Of a stretch of DNA of 64,000 nucleotides, positions 51,401-64,000 are shown piece after piece. The notes beneath the pieces were generated by a model. It was not told the origin of the DNA and ran no database searches. It saw only the letters and a list, made by a program, of their open reading frames with translations. Source of the stretch: Vigna angularis (taxonomy: Eukaryota; Streptophyta; Magnoliopsida; Fabales; Fabaceae); contig NC_068978.1 of the NCBI RefSeq assembly GCF_016808095.1, forward strand, positions 30,019,306 through 30,083,305, in the 5' to 3' direction. Both the position numbers and the translations under genes were made by a program. Position 1 is the stretch's first letter, and the number at the start of each line of letters is the position of its first letter.

Positions 51401-54350
51401 TTGTAATCAAAATCACGACGAGATGACAAACCATAAAATAACGAATTTAAAAAGAGGTTTTGGAGTTGTCACCAAAACTTATTCTGGAAAAACTGTGGAA
51501 ACCATAAAATAAGACATGATCTACGAAAACTAGATTTTGGGTTTGGGAGTCGGTTACACGTAGGAAAGGTATTAACACCCTATTGTGTCTACCCGAAGAT
51601 AGTATATTTAATTAAATGTGTGAATTTGATGTGGTTTTCAAAATGTTTAATTTTCCCCGAAAATAAAATTTTCAAGAAACAAAAATATCTTTTCGTCTTT
51701 TGGGCTCGACAAGGATTTACATTGTTCATACATATTTTTATTCAAAATGAGAAATTGGAGTTACGTAGGTATTTTTGCAAAACTAATTGAAAATGATTTA
51801 ATTTTTTGGAAGTGAATCTGACAAAGACTAGCCTTACTCTTACATATCTCCATTCACAATAGAGAATCAGGGATCACGTAGTTCTTAAGGGAAATATTGT
51901 TCGTTGAAAAAGTTGATGTTTTTAATTTTTGAAGATGTTGTATTCTTTTGGTAATTTTGGTATGATTGAGAAAGTAAAGGTAATACGTACTAGGAAAACA
52001 TGAACAGTCACACAAGTACTCATACCTTTAGAAACATATTTTAAACACTTGAAAAAGAAAAAAATATTAAGTACTAAGATGACACAAGCAGTCACACAAG
52101 TACGCTCATACATTTAAAAAATATGTTAATAATTTAGAAAAAATATATAGTAAATACTAAGACGACGCGGTCACATGAGTACTTAATCCTTTAAGAAGTG
52201 TGAGAAAATATATTTTCCATTTTTAATTTTTGTAATTTTTATATTTTATAATTTAAAATAAGAAGGTGAGTGTGTCAGAGTGGAGTGTTAAGAACCAATG
52301 GTGGGTGTGAAAGATTTAAAACGCGGATTTTAAAAAAAAAAGTCCCAAAATATAAAATAACCTAAATAGAAAATAAAACATCACGGGTGTAGAATGGTAA
52401 AGGTTAAAGTACAATAAGAAATTAATGTGTAGTGTCTAATGAATATGGAGGTGCAATGAGTAAAAGCATGTTCTAGCCCAAACGATAAAAAGAAAACTGT
52501 GTGAAGTGGAGATGTCATGGTGTAGGGAGTAATAGAATGGTTAACCCATTTTGTTAAAGAAATGCAAATAGAATAGGGATGTAAAAATTAAACAAGGGTA
52601 TCATAAGCAAAAACTAGGTCTGACCCAATCATCTCTTTTTCTAAAAAGTAGAAAACCTTAATGTCTCTCATTCTCATCTTCCTCGCATGGCCGCACAACA
52701 ACACTATTCCCACTCATTGACACACGTCCTTGTCCTGTCGGAGCTAACGACGTCGATGACAAACACAATGTTCTAACTAGCTTGATCGTTGATAAAACAG
52801 TAAAAATGATTGTGAAATACATAAAACAAATTTGTTTAGTGAAAATAAAGTGAAAGATGTTGGAAAATAGTTTGGATTACAAAACGAGTGCCTCTTAGAT
52901 GATTAAACCGTGTTAAAGTTCAAATTCACCACTTTGTCCCTCTCTTGTACTAGATATATGTTAAATATGACTCTGTAAATAACCAAGTCTTGGGAGTTCT
53001 GTTTAAATGTAATTATGGGTTTATTCCAGGCACCTAGAGCATAGGATCACCAAACTTTAGTATGATTTCTTAGTAACTACTTGAATGGATCACTTGCATT
53101 AAGATTAAAGCTCTATATCCAGCTGCAACCTTAGATCTATTCCAAGCATGTAAAAGCATACAGAAGAATTGATTGGATCACAATTTGAAACTAGTTTCTA
53201 CTCAATCTCAAACTAGTGAAATAAGATGAGTGATCAGTTAATCCCATAACAAGGATAAATGAATTCACAAACGTGTGATCAAAAGCAAACATTCATAAAT
53301 AAAAATACTACTGAATACAATAGAGTTTCAAAGTGGCTTGCATCTCACTTCAATACCTAGGAGATTTAGTTCCTCATCATAATAGATGGAAAGAAAGTAA
53401 TACATGGAAGTGTTTGGGAAAACTCTCTAAGGTCTCTTTTTGAATCTCTCTAAAGGAGTCTCTCAAAAGTTCTCCAAAATGTTCTATATAAAACAGAGGT
53501 GAAATCCATTTTTTATAGACTTTGACAGTGTGGTTTTAGCGGTGGTGGTTTCCATGGCTCCAACCATGAGGTTTACTCCCAAGGTTGGTTTCATTTGTGG
53601 CTTAAGCTTTGTGTTTCTAGGCTAGAGCCTCCTTAGGTTACTTTTAGGGTAAAGGATTCTTCATGGCTTTAGCTTGAGGTCATGGCTTGAGGTTTCCCTT
53701 TAAGGTTGGTTTTCTTCGTGTGACTCAAGCCCCAGATTTCATAATGAAGTTAGTATTTTGCTCAAAATTTCTCTGTTTTTTTCATATTTCCTCTTTCATT
53801 CTCTGACTTCATCAAAACCTGCAAAATAAGTAAATTTGGAGTGATTAACACAAATATTTAACAGAATCAAAACAAGATAAATCTCAAATTATCATCAAAA
53901 CTAACTAATATTGGACACTTATCACATTCGTCATCTTTTTTAAGTTTCAAAATACCCAAGGATTCATATTCTTCTCTCTCACGCGATAAACCCCGAAGCG
54001 CACATGTGTCCCCACTGTAAGCCTCCATCCAACCATTGCTCCTACTCTAGTGTGAAAAGGTTTCCTTCTCCTTCCCTAGCCTCGCAAACCTCGTTGATCT
54101 CGCCAACCTTGTCGACCTCACCAACTTCGCTAACCTTCTTAACCTCACTGACTTCACCAATTTTACCAGCATTGCCAACTTCGTTAACCTTGCCAATCTC
54201 ATCGACCTTGCCAACTACACCGATCTAACCTGTTTTTCCAATCTTGCCAACCTCGTCAACCTCGTATGCCTTACCCGCCATGTTGGCCCTACCGACCTCA
54301 CCAACCTTATCGGTCTCGCTTACCTCACATGCCTTGTTGTCCTTAATGAA
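51401..54350. other. Repeat-like region without a supported gene
   Basis: 51403-51600 has a phrase seen in legume LTR retrotransposons as I recall them (ggttttggagttgtcaccaa, then gggagtcggttacacgtagg), so a degraded LTR or leader is likely. 52640-52760 and 53940-54340 look like parts of the same old element interrupted by unrelated sequence (52780-53930). No ends or target duplication could be fixed, and no pol frame was seen. Confidence 0.4.
54065..54340 (+). repeat. Low-complexity array of CCTCNCCAACCTY-type words
   Basis: About 20 imperfect copies of a 12-15-bp word (ctcgccaaccttgtcgac, ctcaccaacttcgct, ...) follow each other. It gives a Ser/Thr/Leu/Pro-rich open frame at 54004-54228, which is best read as an effect of the repeat and not as a gene. 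Confidence 0.7.
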
Positions 54351-55407
54351 TTTTATATATTTATTACTTTAAAAATTTAGCATATTATCAATCTTGGTCT
54401 TTATAAAATATTTCTAAAAAATCCATAGTAAATATGTATATATTCATTCCATCCTTATACCTAATTAAAAAAATAAAATATTACTCATATCCCCAGTACA
54501 AGAATTTCATATATAAATAGAATCGAGTATAGTATTCACGATCATTTATCTAACTATTTTCTTATAATTATGTAAGATTTTTTATTTTATGATCACATTG
54601 TTATGGTTTTATTATAGTTTTATCCAATATTTTTATAGTTATGATATACCTTGAAAAAAAAGTGTTAGAAACTACCAAATTATCATAATTTGTGTTCTTC
54701 ACCACATATATAATTAATAAAACTTCGGTTTTGTAAACAAGTTGAAACAACCCTAAAGTGTTTTTGTATATAATATTGTTTTTCTTGCAGACAAAAAAAA
54801 TAATGAAGATGACCGTTTATGAATAATAGTATTAGTAGTAGATTCTATAATTGAATGCCTTCATTAAAAGCAAACGGTGTTCTAAGTTTGATATTGATGA
54901 GACCATATAAAATAATAATAGTAATAATAAATTAATGCTGGCCAAGTAATAACTGCTTAAGCGGTTTACGACAGTATGCATAAATTGTGCTTGCTACAAA
55001 TTATTCAAGTCAGAGGAGAATATTTTAGACTTAATATTTAATATTTTAGACTTACTTTTAACTATAATTAAGGAATAACATGAAATAATATCAAAGACAT
55101 GATATATAGGTTAAGGATGCTTTTAATTTCTAATTTTGTTTACATAAATCAAATTTTATTTTTTTCATAAACTTTGATATATTTTAATTTCCAAAACGAA
55201 AAGATGTAGTCTTCTTAATTTAACTAGGTCAATTATTTTACATATCAAACTGCGTTTTATGCTCGTGTTTATATATTCTAATAAAAATGTTAACTTGTAA
55301 TGTTGTTTAATAAATAAAAAATATAATATTAGTGGATAAAAAAGTTTAAAGACTAAAACATTAAAATTTAAGACACAAACAAATTTTAATTTTTCATCAA
55401 AATTTAG

Positions 55408-55448
<41 letters not shown>

Positions 55449-56924
55449 TTAAAAGTTAGTATTTCCTTAAGAATGAGTTATATTGATTATTAGGATAATT
55501 AATTGAAAATATTATTATAGACAAATTATGTCTAAGTTGACATTTAATTTATTATTCTTATATATATAACAATTTTCTAATTTAATAAGATTTATAACAT
55601 ATTATGCTGGTAATTATATTTATTATAATGTAATATGATGTAATATTTTTTATAATATATTATAATAGTATTTAATACAAGAATAAAAATAATATGTACA
55701 GATACTATGATAATACAATATTTATTTAATATGATTCTCCCACCAGACTAAATACAACATTTAAAAGTAACGTGGTTTAGTTTTACAATGAAAGATATAC
55801 ATAAATATAATATTAAAAATGTAGAATTTCCAAATCTATAATATAACTTGTGCTACACTTATTATTATTCTCAAAACTGATTTTATACTTTTATTAAAAT
55901 AGCTTTGTAATCCATAAATGTTTTTCACCTTGAAATTAACAAAAGCACTAATTGCGTCATATTTGATTTTCTTTTTCTATTGTAATTTGTTATATTAAAT
56001 TAGAGTACGATATTATGATTATAATCCAATAAAGTTTTACCATTGTAAATATTAAAATCAAATTTTCATCTAAACGCAAAAATGTCATAATGTGGGAAAC
56101 TTTATTTTCTCAAACGAGCTTTTCATTTTTCTAATTGATCCAAACACGGCATATGCGCATTGGATACTCATCACATTTTTTGACTAAGATATGTACTGAC
56201 TTATCATTCATTTATTATACACAAGTGGTTGGGTACACTACATTGAAAAATTATATTCATTTTTATAAAAATATTGTTATAATATTTGACTTTTTTTTTT
56301 AATATTTGGATAAATATTTTATTAAGATTTGTTGTATTAATAATGATAAAAAGTTATTTTTAGAACAATCTAATTTTCAATGTCTTTGGTAATTTTTTTA
56401 AACTTTATCAGAATTTCTACATTCACTATACTACAAATTTACATAGAAATGTTTAGATAAATTATCAGTAAAATTAATTAAGAAATTTTTAGTTTTGATA
56501 ATTCTTGTTTTTATTTTCGTTCCAGTTTGTAACTTCTCATCCTCGTATAGGAATATTTTTTATAACTTCTCTTCATATTTTTTTTCAAATATTTTTCTCG
56601 TAATATGCAGAGTCTACAAGGATCTTATAAACTCAGTAAGACATTATTTTTACTTAGTAAGCTATTAATTTGATCCATTAAAATTCAACTCCTTCACCGA
56701 AGAAAGATATCTCTCATTTTTTTCAAATTTATTTTATAATGAAATCTTTCACTAAAGTTATATTAACTTATATCTGAAAAAATAATGAATTGCATAATGT
56801 AAAATATTCTTAGATTATACAATTTAAAAAACATTTTTAGATATTATACCATTCAAAGTATAGGAAACTGAAGAAAAGCAATTCAAGAATTGTCAAGTGA
56901 AGATCTAGCATTACTGTAAACTGA
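54351..56924. other. Gene-free AT-rich region
   Basis: No gene is recognised. A (TA)17 run lies at 55411-55444. The last part (from about 56850) is the 3' flank of the GPI-anchored protein gene. Confidence 0.5.
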
Positions 56925-59900
56925 TCACAAAAGTGTAAGCAGCAAAACAGACACAAAAGAGATGAAAAAGATGTTAAGTGCAACAGTCCTTGTGTGTCCT
57001 ATACCACTGCATGGAGTACTGCTTCCACTATAACAGCCCTTCTTTTGCTGGATTCCTGCACCACGATTTTCAAGCACAAAAGTGGAGTTTGTCTGTCCAC
57101 TGCTGAACAAAACACACCAAAAGAAAGGTCCTTTGTGGAGTCCAACAAGACCAACTCCAACTTCAGTGTGTGTTTTGTTCTTCAGAACAGACACAGAGTT
57201 CTTATCTTTTATGAGAACTTGGGAGAATGCTTGTGATGGCTCAAGATACTCTCTTTGGCAACCAACAATGTGACCAGTTATGGTGCCAAATGTAGGGAGC
57301 TCTACGCCACAGTTGGGAGCAAACACTTCAGTGAAATCGTCTTCAGGAGGCTTGCAGTTTACAGCATTGTTATCACTGCAGTTTCCTTTGCATAATTCAA
57401 CGTATTGTAAGGCCATGCACCCTAAACCAGGGCTGTCATTCAAGTGAGGAAGCTTCTGATCTGTTCGGTTCTTGTTTATGATGTCAACTATGTCACTGGC
57501 AGGGTTTCCTGTGAGAGAAAACATCAAGCTCATTTTTAGATGGATGTGCATGTGCATGAAAGGTCATGTTCATCTTGTTTCTATTCAATTGGCTAGAGTG
57601 ATTTTTCATAAACAATACCAATGCCACACGAGTCAAACCTAGACAAGAAAATGACACCACTCTGATCCAAAAGCTTAATACAATGGGTTTATGAGTATTC
57701 TTCCTTATAAGATATTCAACTTTCTCATCTCTATCCAATAGGACTTAGACTGATGTAGGGATTATATGTTTACTTGGGAGATACAACACTAATGAAACAT
57801 GAGTCAAACCTACACAAGAGAATGACACTAACTCTAATCCAAAACCTTGATTTTCTTATCAGGTGTTAAACTTTTTCATCTCTACTTAATATAAAACTTA
57901 GATTCACTTGAATTTCCAACAAGATTTGCACCAAACAAAGAATATATTACAAAACCTGGTTTTATTAGTGTTGGGTATGAACAACAATAACAAAAAACAC
58001 AAGGAAAATAACAAGAAGAAAACAACTATATTGCAGTGGAAGGTTCTATACATAGAGTTCGTTCACAGAATTCAACATATAAAACTAAGAAATGGAATAA
58101 CAAAAAACTGCAAAGAGTGTTAAATCCAAACACCATTCAATGCATATGGTAGATGATTTACCTAAACTTCATAGTACTAGATGTTTTCTAGTAGACGGTC
58201 TTCTATTCTCTTCATTAGACTATTATGATTTGAGAGCCAATCATTATAGTTAGCACTGAAGCATTGAGAAAATGATGCATAGATCCTTCATGTCCTTGTT
58301 CAAGTAAACCTTACCTGTATTGTGCTCAACCTACAGACCTATTCATTTTTTCAGGGTAGATTTTCTTTTTGTCAGTAGGAACTGACCACAGACAGTTTTC
58401 ACCCTACTCAACCAACTATATTAGACTCCTTGACTTCTTCGAAAAGATATAAACACCATAGTTCTACTAAAAACCATAGATTGATACATATGCTTTTCTG
58501 TGGAATTGAATTCTCTAGTGCAAAATACTTCTGATAAGCCTAACAGGCAAAAAGATATATATGATTATGGCCTATTGAGTACTTCCTAACAAAAATGGAA
58601 TGTTATCAATCATCAGTATCAAGACCAAGTACACAATGTGAACTAGGAGTTGACTTTTAAAATAATTGTTAAAAGATCTTCATTGTTTCCTAATGATGAT
58701 CATAACTTTACAGGTTACAAACAAGTAGATACATTCACATTATAACTCAAGTACTTCAATTTTTTACATTGTCTTCTTATTCATGTTTGGTATACAATTT
58801 ATTTATAAGAACACTTAATTACTGTAAAAACTTTGAAACCCTTACAAGATGTTCTGTAAGTTTCACTTCCATATTGATCACATTTAATATTTTGTAGTAT
58901 TTTTTAATCCTCAACTTGATTGCAGTGTGATCTTTTGAGAAAACTAGCTCTTCTATGAAAAAAGTTCACAAACACCAACATACTAGAACAAAAGTTAACA
59001 GGTTCATATTATATTCTGGCTGCATTAGAAGTCTAATTTTAACATTATTGAAAGAGACCTATAGATCAACAAAAGTAATGCAGAATGTTTCATTTGGCCT
59101 TTAATCTTTGCTATTATCCATAAGACATAAAATTGACAGAAGTTTGTCCTCTTACAAGATTTATTAACCTCAAAACCTGAACCATATTCACATTTTCCAC
59201 TAAATATATTTCACAAAATATGCTCTTATAAAAACCAATATATTTGACTAAATTTCAATTTGTGATGCTCAGACTGATGCAGATTTTTCCAACCAATGTA
59301 TAAAAGCTCTGATTATTAAGTTGATAATATCCAAACAGAACTCCAAAATATTTTAATGTTTTACAGTGATTTCTGTGAAGACAAGCTATAAATACCATGA
59401 AACAAACTTTTTCTAAAATTAATGAAGAATTCTCAGAACATGTGAAACAAAGGCGTAAGGTACAGGAATAAGCTGCACTCCATGCCAAATCATCTACCAT
59501 ATTTCTATAGTCATAACATCACCGATCATAATTAATGTAGCATATCAAAGAAACCAATGTCACCTTTAACCAATCTATAAGTTCAGCAATGTACTGTTGA
59601 ATGATTCAGTAATTAGGAGTGCACTAAACAGATTAACGGGACTACTATAAAACTAAACTGATCTTTCAAAATGATTCAACAAAACTGAACAGTAAAATTG
59701 TTTAAAGAAATTGAACTATCAGCTCTCACTCTAAATTCCCTTTTTTTCCCACTAATTTCAAATTTGTAGTGCAAATCCTTAAGAAAATTTCAGACAGTTA
59801 TTATATAGGAAACCTTCAATGAAACCTTATAAAAAGAATGTGCAGGAATCAGAGATCCAGAACAAGATGGAAACTTTCAAAGCCAAAGACAAAAGCACGT

Positions 59901-60279
59901 TTGAACTTATATTAAGGAGAGCTTCTGGAATACTCATTACACCACACCAACCATTTCAACAGTACAAGTATCTAACACCCCAACACACAATAACAGAACA
60001 ACCTTGCAGAATGACAAAAAATAGAGAAAAAAGAAACATTCATAGATGAAAGGCAACATTTGTTACTTACTAGTCATGCCCACAATGTCCTTGTAACCAA
60101 ATAACAGACACAATGCTCATAAACACACCAAATGCCAAAACAAACACACAAAAAGAGAGAAAAAGAATACAGCTTTACTTACCATGGATGTGATGGGAGA
60201 GAACAAGAGCTGGAAAAAGAAGACAACAAGAGAAACAACAAAAGAAATGCAACACCCAACAACTGGGGTTGTTCATCAT
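56925..60279 (-). CDS. GPI-anchored cysteine-rich extracellular protein (At3g18050/At1g54860-like)
   Basis: Two coding exons, 60279-60183 and 57508-56925, joined across a 2674-bp GT-AG intron in phase 1, give 226 residues. Exon 1 encodes a signal peptide (MMNNPSCW, then a Cys/Phe/Leu-rich core ending ALVLSHHIHG). Exon 2 starts NPASDIVDIINKNRT and carries GLGCMALQYVELC, VFAPNCGVELPTFGTITGHIVGC, SHTEVGVG-like (THTEVGVGLVGLHKG) and FVLENRGAGI blocks. It ends in a small-residue patch (SGSSTPCSG) plus a hydrophobic tail, the pattern for a GPI anchor. From memory this is the plant family annotated as glycoprotein membrane precursor, GPI-anchored; its biochemical role is unknown. Two adjacent ATGs occur at the start; the first (60279) is taken. 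The frame stays open upstream to 60471, but that part does not look like signal peptide. Confidence 0.9.
57590..57912 (+). repeat. Two tandem copies of a dispersed legume repeat inside an intron
   Basis: Copies at about 57600-57760 and 57780-57912 share: gagtcaaacct(a/c)cacaaga, then gacacta/cactct(a/g)atccaaaa, then ttcaactttctcatctctat and acttagact. Further copies lie at about 62500-62670 and, inverted, 63425-63560. Ends are undefined. Confidence 0.65.
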
Positions 60280-62499
60280 ATGCAATGCCGATGTGAACCA
60301 AAAAAAAAAGGATTTTGCTACGGCAGTAGTGTGAAACAAAGTGAGTAGAGAAAAGGGTAACTCGAGTTGAGGGAAAAGTTGATGAATTGGCCTAAATGGA
60401 GGAGATAGGGAAGAAAGGGCTGGTGATGGGTTTACACTTTGCACTGCCAAAAGGACACAGAGTGGTCCCAAGTAGCCGTTATCTCCTCTGTCATTGAATG
60501 TTTTTTCCTCAAAATGCTACCCATTTTCAACATGGGACCCATGATTCATAGAGAACTGTGATTTTGGAGACAAAGATGATTTAGTGATTTTTAATTTTGT
60601 TTAATCTTATTTACAGATCACAGCAGCACTATCTTTCCAAAACATTAATAACCTTGTTAATGGTTTCTTTTGATATATCCTGTGAGCTGAATTTGTTGAA
60701 AATTATGGTAACAAATTTCTTGGTATTTCTTCTTCAAGACATTATCTTAATATAACATAATGTCTTAGAAAACTAGCTGTCTAAAAATGTTAGAAATTTC
60801 ATTATATTTCTTCCTTAATAGATCTTTTAAGTTTTACATTTTCATATAACCTTAAATATCATTCAATATATCTATCGATTTGAAATTTTACTCTTTCCAA
60901 TCATAATTAATAGGTATCTTTATCTGATAAAAGCTTCTTTTTTTTTTTATTTAAGTTCATATTTCAAGACTTATAAGATATACTTTTCATATATTATCAA
61001 AATATTTATTTCTCTCCAACTTTCACAAATAATTAGAATGAATTATTGTCTGACATATAATAGGTGAACCATTCATCATAATAAAAGCCATTATTAATAC
61101 CATTTTAAATAATATATTAATTTATTAAACATCAAAATTAGCATTTCTTTTAACAATAATGATAATATATTATAAAATATGGCACAAGAGGTATCAAAAC
61201 GTTTTTACCACTAAAATAATGCATAACTTCAAACGATTGTTATATTTAAATTTCACTAATTCAAATACTAGATAGCATGATAGAAAAACAAAAGAAAATG
61301 GCTTATCGTACTAAAAAATATATCATAATATGTATTGATTTTTCTTATGCTGTTATTGAATACTTGGTTTGTATTATTATGTAAAGAAAACAAAATCAGT
61401 GCAATGAAAACCAATGTTTGTAAATGAAAAACAAAAGTTATAATATAAGTATTGCATTTAGATAATTATTTTTCTTTTCTTTTACCTTCATTAGATTATT
61501 AGTGTATGTATAGCCTTTCTAAACACTATTCACAGGCCAAAGCAAGCTTTATTCTTTTTTTTTTTTCAATTCTTTTTCTTATTTTAAAGTTGACTTTTTT
61601 TCTTTTAAATGAAATTAATTATTAATTAAAATAATTTGTTTATCTCACATAATTTGGTTAAAAAATGTTTTCTTCTGGCACGCCATAACTTCTAATTGCA
61701 TCCAATAATTGTTAGAATGATTATTTTATCCTTTATAAAAGTGACTTTCACATTACCTATTATAATCTTTCAGAACAAATTATTTAAAAATTCTAAAAGA
61801 AGATTTCTGAAATAAAGTTAGGAATAAAATTTTCACTCTCTACAGTAATACTCTGGTTTTTTTTTCATAATATAAATAAATATATTTTTTCTACTCCAAC
61901 CTCTTTTTGATTTTGACCGTGAAAGTACTGTAGAGATGAAGGGAAATCCTATTTGTGAAGTATGGGGTGAGTTTGATTGTATTTAATGCTCTTAAAATAT
62001 TTTTTAATAAATTTAAAAAAATAATTTTTTAAAATAAGTAATTCCATGTATTTCTTGTAAAATCCCGTTTCCTTCTTAAATAACTGATTATTTTTCTAAT
62101 TCTTATCTAAGAAATACTTATTTTAAATTTAACCAAGCTTACTTATAATTAATACATCACACCAGAAAAGGAAAGTAAGAGTTGTGTAAAAGAAATGTAG
62201 AATATTTTAAATTCCATTTTTACACACAAATTAGAGAAATTGATTTCCATATTTTGTGAAAGTTAGACTACTTTTGTTTTTTTTTAGATTTGGAAAAGTG
62301 AATTTAAGTGAAAATAAAAGTAAAAAAAAAAAGAGTTTTTGGATTAAAATATTCGCCACAATATACTATTTGAGTAAATTTAAAATCCAAATTTACTATT
62401 TGAATGAAAAAGTCGCACACATACATACAACTTATCTTTTATATGACTTATATTCATAGTTAGAATTCTAACCATTTTTTCAGGAAAACATTCCCAACC
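60280..62499. other. Upstream of the GPI-protein gene, gene-free
   Basis: The 5' UTR and promoter of the GPI-anchored protein gene lie in the first 200-300 bases. The rest is AT-rich with poly-T runs; no gene was recognised. Confidence 0.5.
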
Positions 62500-62670
62500 A
62501 TTCACGAATATAATATTAATGAAATATGAATCTAACCACATAAAAGATTAACAACATACTATACTCAAAACCTTAAGAAAATTGATTGATGGGTCTTTAC
62601 TTTTATACAGTATTCTTCTTTTTCATTTCTACCCATATGATACTTAGACTCAAACTTAAAATTCTAACAC
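62500..62670 (+). repeat. Dispersed legume repeat, third copy
   Basis: It shares the order aatatgaatctaacc, ctcaaaaccttaag, tgggtcttta, cattctt-ctttttcatttctac and acttagactc with the copies at 57590-57912. It lies just past the 3' end of the dioxygenase gene. Confidence 0.55.
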
Positions 62671-62777
62671 TGCGGTCATAAAGTCATATCAGATTCAGCA
62701 ATCATGTTTATTTATGCTAACTTATTCTGTTTCTGATACATTTCATAGTTCAAATCTTATAAGGTGTAGTTTCTGAT

Positions 62778-64000
62778 TCATTTTCCTAGTTCAAACTTGT
62801 AAGGTGCAAGAGCACTGGTACCATCAAGTCCTTTTGCAACATAGAAGGCTTCATACTGAGCAAATGTAGTTTCCCTATATTTGGGAGGATTGTCTTCGTT
62901 TAACAGTTCCTTTATAGGTCCAAAAGGCTTTGAGGATGCTTCAACACTTGGGCTGAAAAAGCATGCAACAGATATCCTTGGACCAACATGATTTGAAAGC
63001 ACTCTGTGTTCAGCACTCTTCAATCTATCATTTGTTATAAGCTACAATTCAAACACAAACAATGAACAACATGTTTACATCCAATAACAAGGCTCATACA
63101 CATAACAGATAGAAACACTCAAGTCTTTGTATCAACTAGGAGGGAACAAGAACATGGATCATATGAATAGTTCAGACTCTATCATTCAATTGTAACCAGA
63201 AAATGACAAAAACTCAAACTGTATCATACCTGGTATTCCTCCCACAAAACGTTGGAATATTGCTATTGTTGTTTAGAGGTTAGATCATTGAGAAGTGTAA
63301 GTTATGCAGAAGTAGCCAATTTACTCATACAATAAGGAACACTACAGAAGACACTGGACTCACAAAAGTTCTGACTTATTAACCACCTATCACAAGCAAC
63401 CTCATGTACATATTGATAAAAGTATGAGTTGTCGGGAATCCAAATGAGTCTAAGTTTTATATTGGATAAAGTAGAGACGACAGTTTATAGGGAAAAAAAC
63501 TCATAAACTCGTTGTTTTAAATTTTTGGTTATAGTGGTGTCCATCCCTTATATGAATTAAGTTCAAGTCTTATTGTTATTGAATTTCTCTAGTGAACCTC
63601 TCTCGAAGGCCCTTTAGTAGCATGATCCATGATAGGTAAAAGTTGCAGGAAATAAAGAAGAAACAGGAGGATAACAGAAAACTTGCCTGCAAAAAGTCTC
63701 CAATATTAACCACCAAAGCACCAGGTACAGGGTTTATATCAATCCACTTGTCATTGCATCTTATTTGGAGACCACCAATATGATCCTGGAGAAGGATTGT
63801 GAAGAAATCATTGTCAGAATGCAAGTTGGTTCCCATGGTCAAATCTGGTTCAGGACATGCAGGATAATAATGGCAAAGACCAAGCACTCTCCCAGCACAT
63901 CCAATATCTTTGAGATAGTTTGGACTCAGATCCAAAGCTTCTGAAAACAACTCAAGCAGTAAAATACCAAGCTTCATTATGTATTTACTGTAATCCAGCA
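62778..64000 (-). CDS. 2-oxoglutarate/Fe(II) dioxygenase, ACC-oxidase-homolog group, 3' part
   Basis: Two exons are visible: 63687 to beyond 64000 (5' end outside the window) and 63041-62778 (stop codon at 62778). The frame stays open to the window edge (…[11 protein letters not shown]). The visible protein has [14 protein letters not shown], the iron-binding HSD of [33 protein letters not shown], then after the intron [15 protein letters not shown] with the second iron-binding His and RISVACFF with the RxS motif that binds 2-oxoglutarate. This is the 2OG-dioxygenase core of the group named ACC oxidase homolog in Arabidopsis (At1g06620 type). The substrate is not known; true ACC oxidase activity is unlikely for this subgroup. 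The intron 63042-63686 begins CAG|GCAAGT, a GC donor. Confidence 0.92.
63425..63560 (-). repeat. Dispersed legume repeat, fourth copy, inverted, in dioxygenase intron
   Basis: Read on the minus strand it matches the copy at about 57600-57760: gacaccact, then ccaaaa, gagtttatgag, ccctataaac, tctctactttatccaat and acttagactcat. Confidence 0.6.

Noticed and set aside
54004..54228. 74-codon Ser/Thr/Leu/Pro-rich frame
   Set aside because: Product of a short tandem repeat in a transposon-like region.
60280..60471. In-frame N-terminal extension of the GPI-anchored protein
   Set aside because: The extension would bury the signal peptide behind a 64-residue hydrophilic stretch; the pair of ATGs at 60274-60279 gives a normal signal peptide.

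Overview
The window is nuclear DNA of a flowering plant, most likely a legume of the bean/cowpea group. This is inferred from intron-rich plastid-protein genes, AT-rich intergenic DNA, plant Ty3/gypsy and Ty1/copia relics, and repeats typical of legume genomes; the species cannot be proved from the sequence. No bacterial-type operon, CRISPR array, rRNA gene or convincing tRNA gene was seen.

Five protein genes can be supported. From left to right: (1) the 3' part of a TGD4-family gene (+, exons between 1446 and 4731; first exon(s) lie before the window); (2) a complete seven-exon chloroplast Cpn10 co-chaperonin gene (-, 21294-23552); (3) an intronless ATL-type RING-H2 ubiquitin ligase (-, 38570-39658); (4) a two-exon GPI-anchored, cysteine-rich extracellular protein (-, 56925-60279); (5) the 3' part of a 2-oxoglutarate/Fe(II) dioxygenase of the ACC-oxidase-homolog group (-, 62778 to beyond 64000). 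The first three genes sit in an order that, from memory of Arabidopsis, matches the duplicated blocks At2g44640-At2g44650 and At3g60210-At3g60220.

The rest is dominated by retrotransposons. Between genes 1 and 2, a 2.27 kb solo LTR (6041 to about 19029) was split by a 2.66 kb solo LTR of another family (6596-9253) and by a nearly intact 8.05 kb Ty3/gypsy chromovirus of Tekay/Del type (10944-18993, minus strand). A second nest lies at 25449-29511, and a fifth solo LTR at 47178-49986. Most of these have perfect 5-bp target-site duplications. Degenerate copia gag relics occur near 43 kb and 51 kb. Two non-autonomous Mutator-like elements with long terminal inverted repeats lie at 3442-3797 and 41666-42815.

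The most notable signals are: a tandem hairpin array in the LTRs at 6596-9253 and 47178-49986 whose stems show compensatory base changes; two GC-AG introns in two unrelated genes; a chromovirus with intact pol motifs but a frameshift at the start of gag and a 5' LTR shortened by about 1.27 kb; and the local synteny with Arabidopsis. I found no evidence for a wholly new multi-gene system; the genes are ordinary plant housekeeping and signalling genes.
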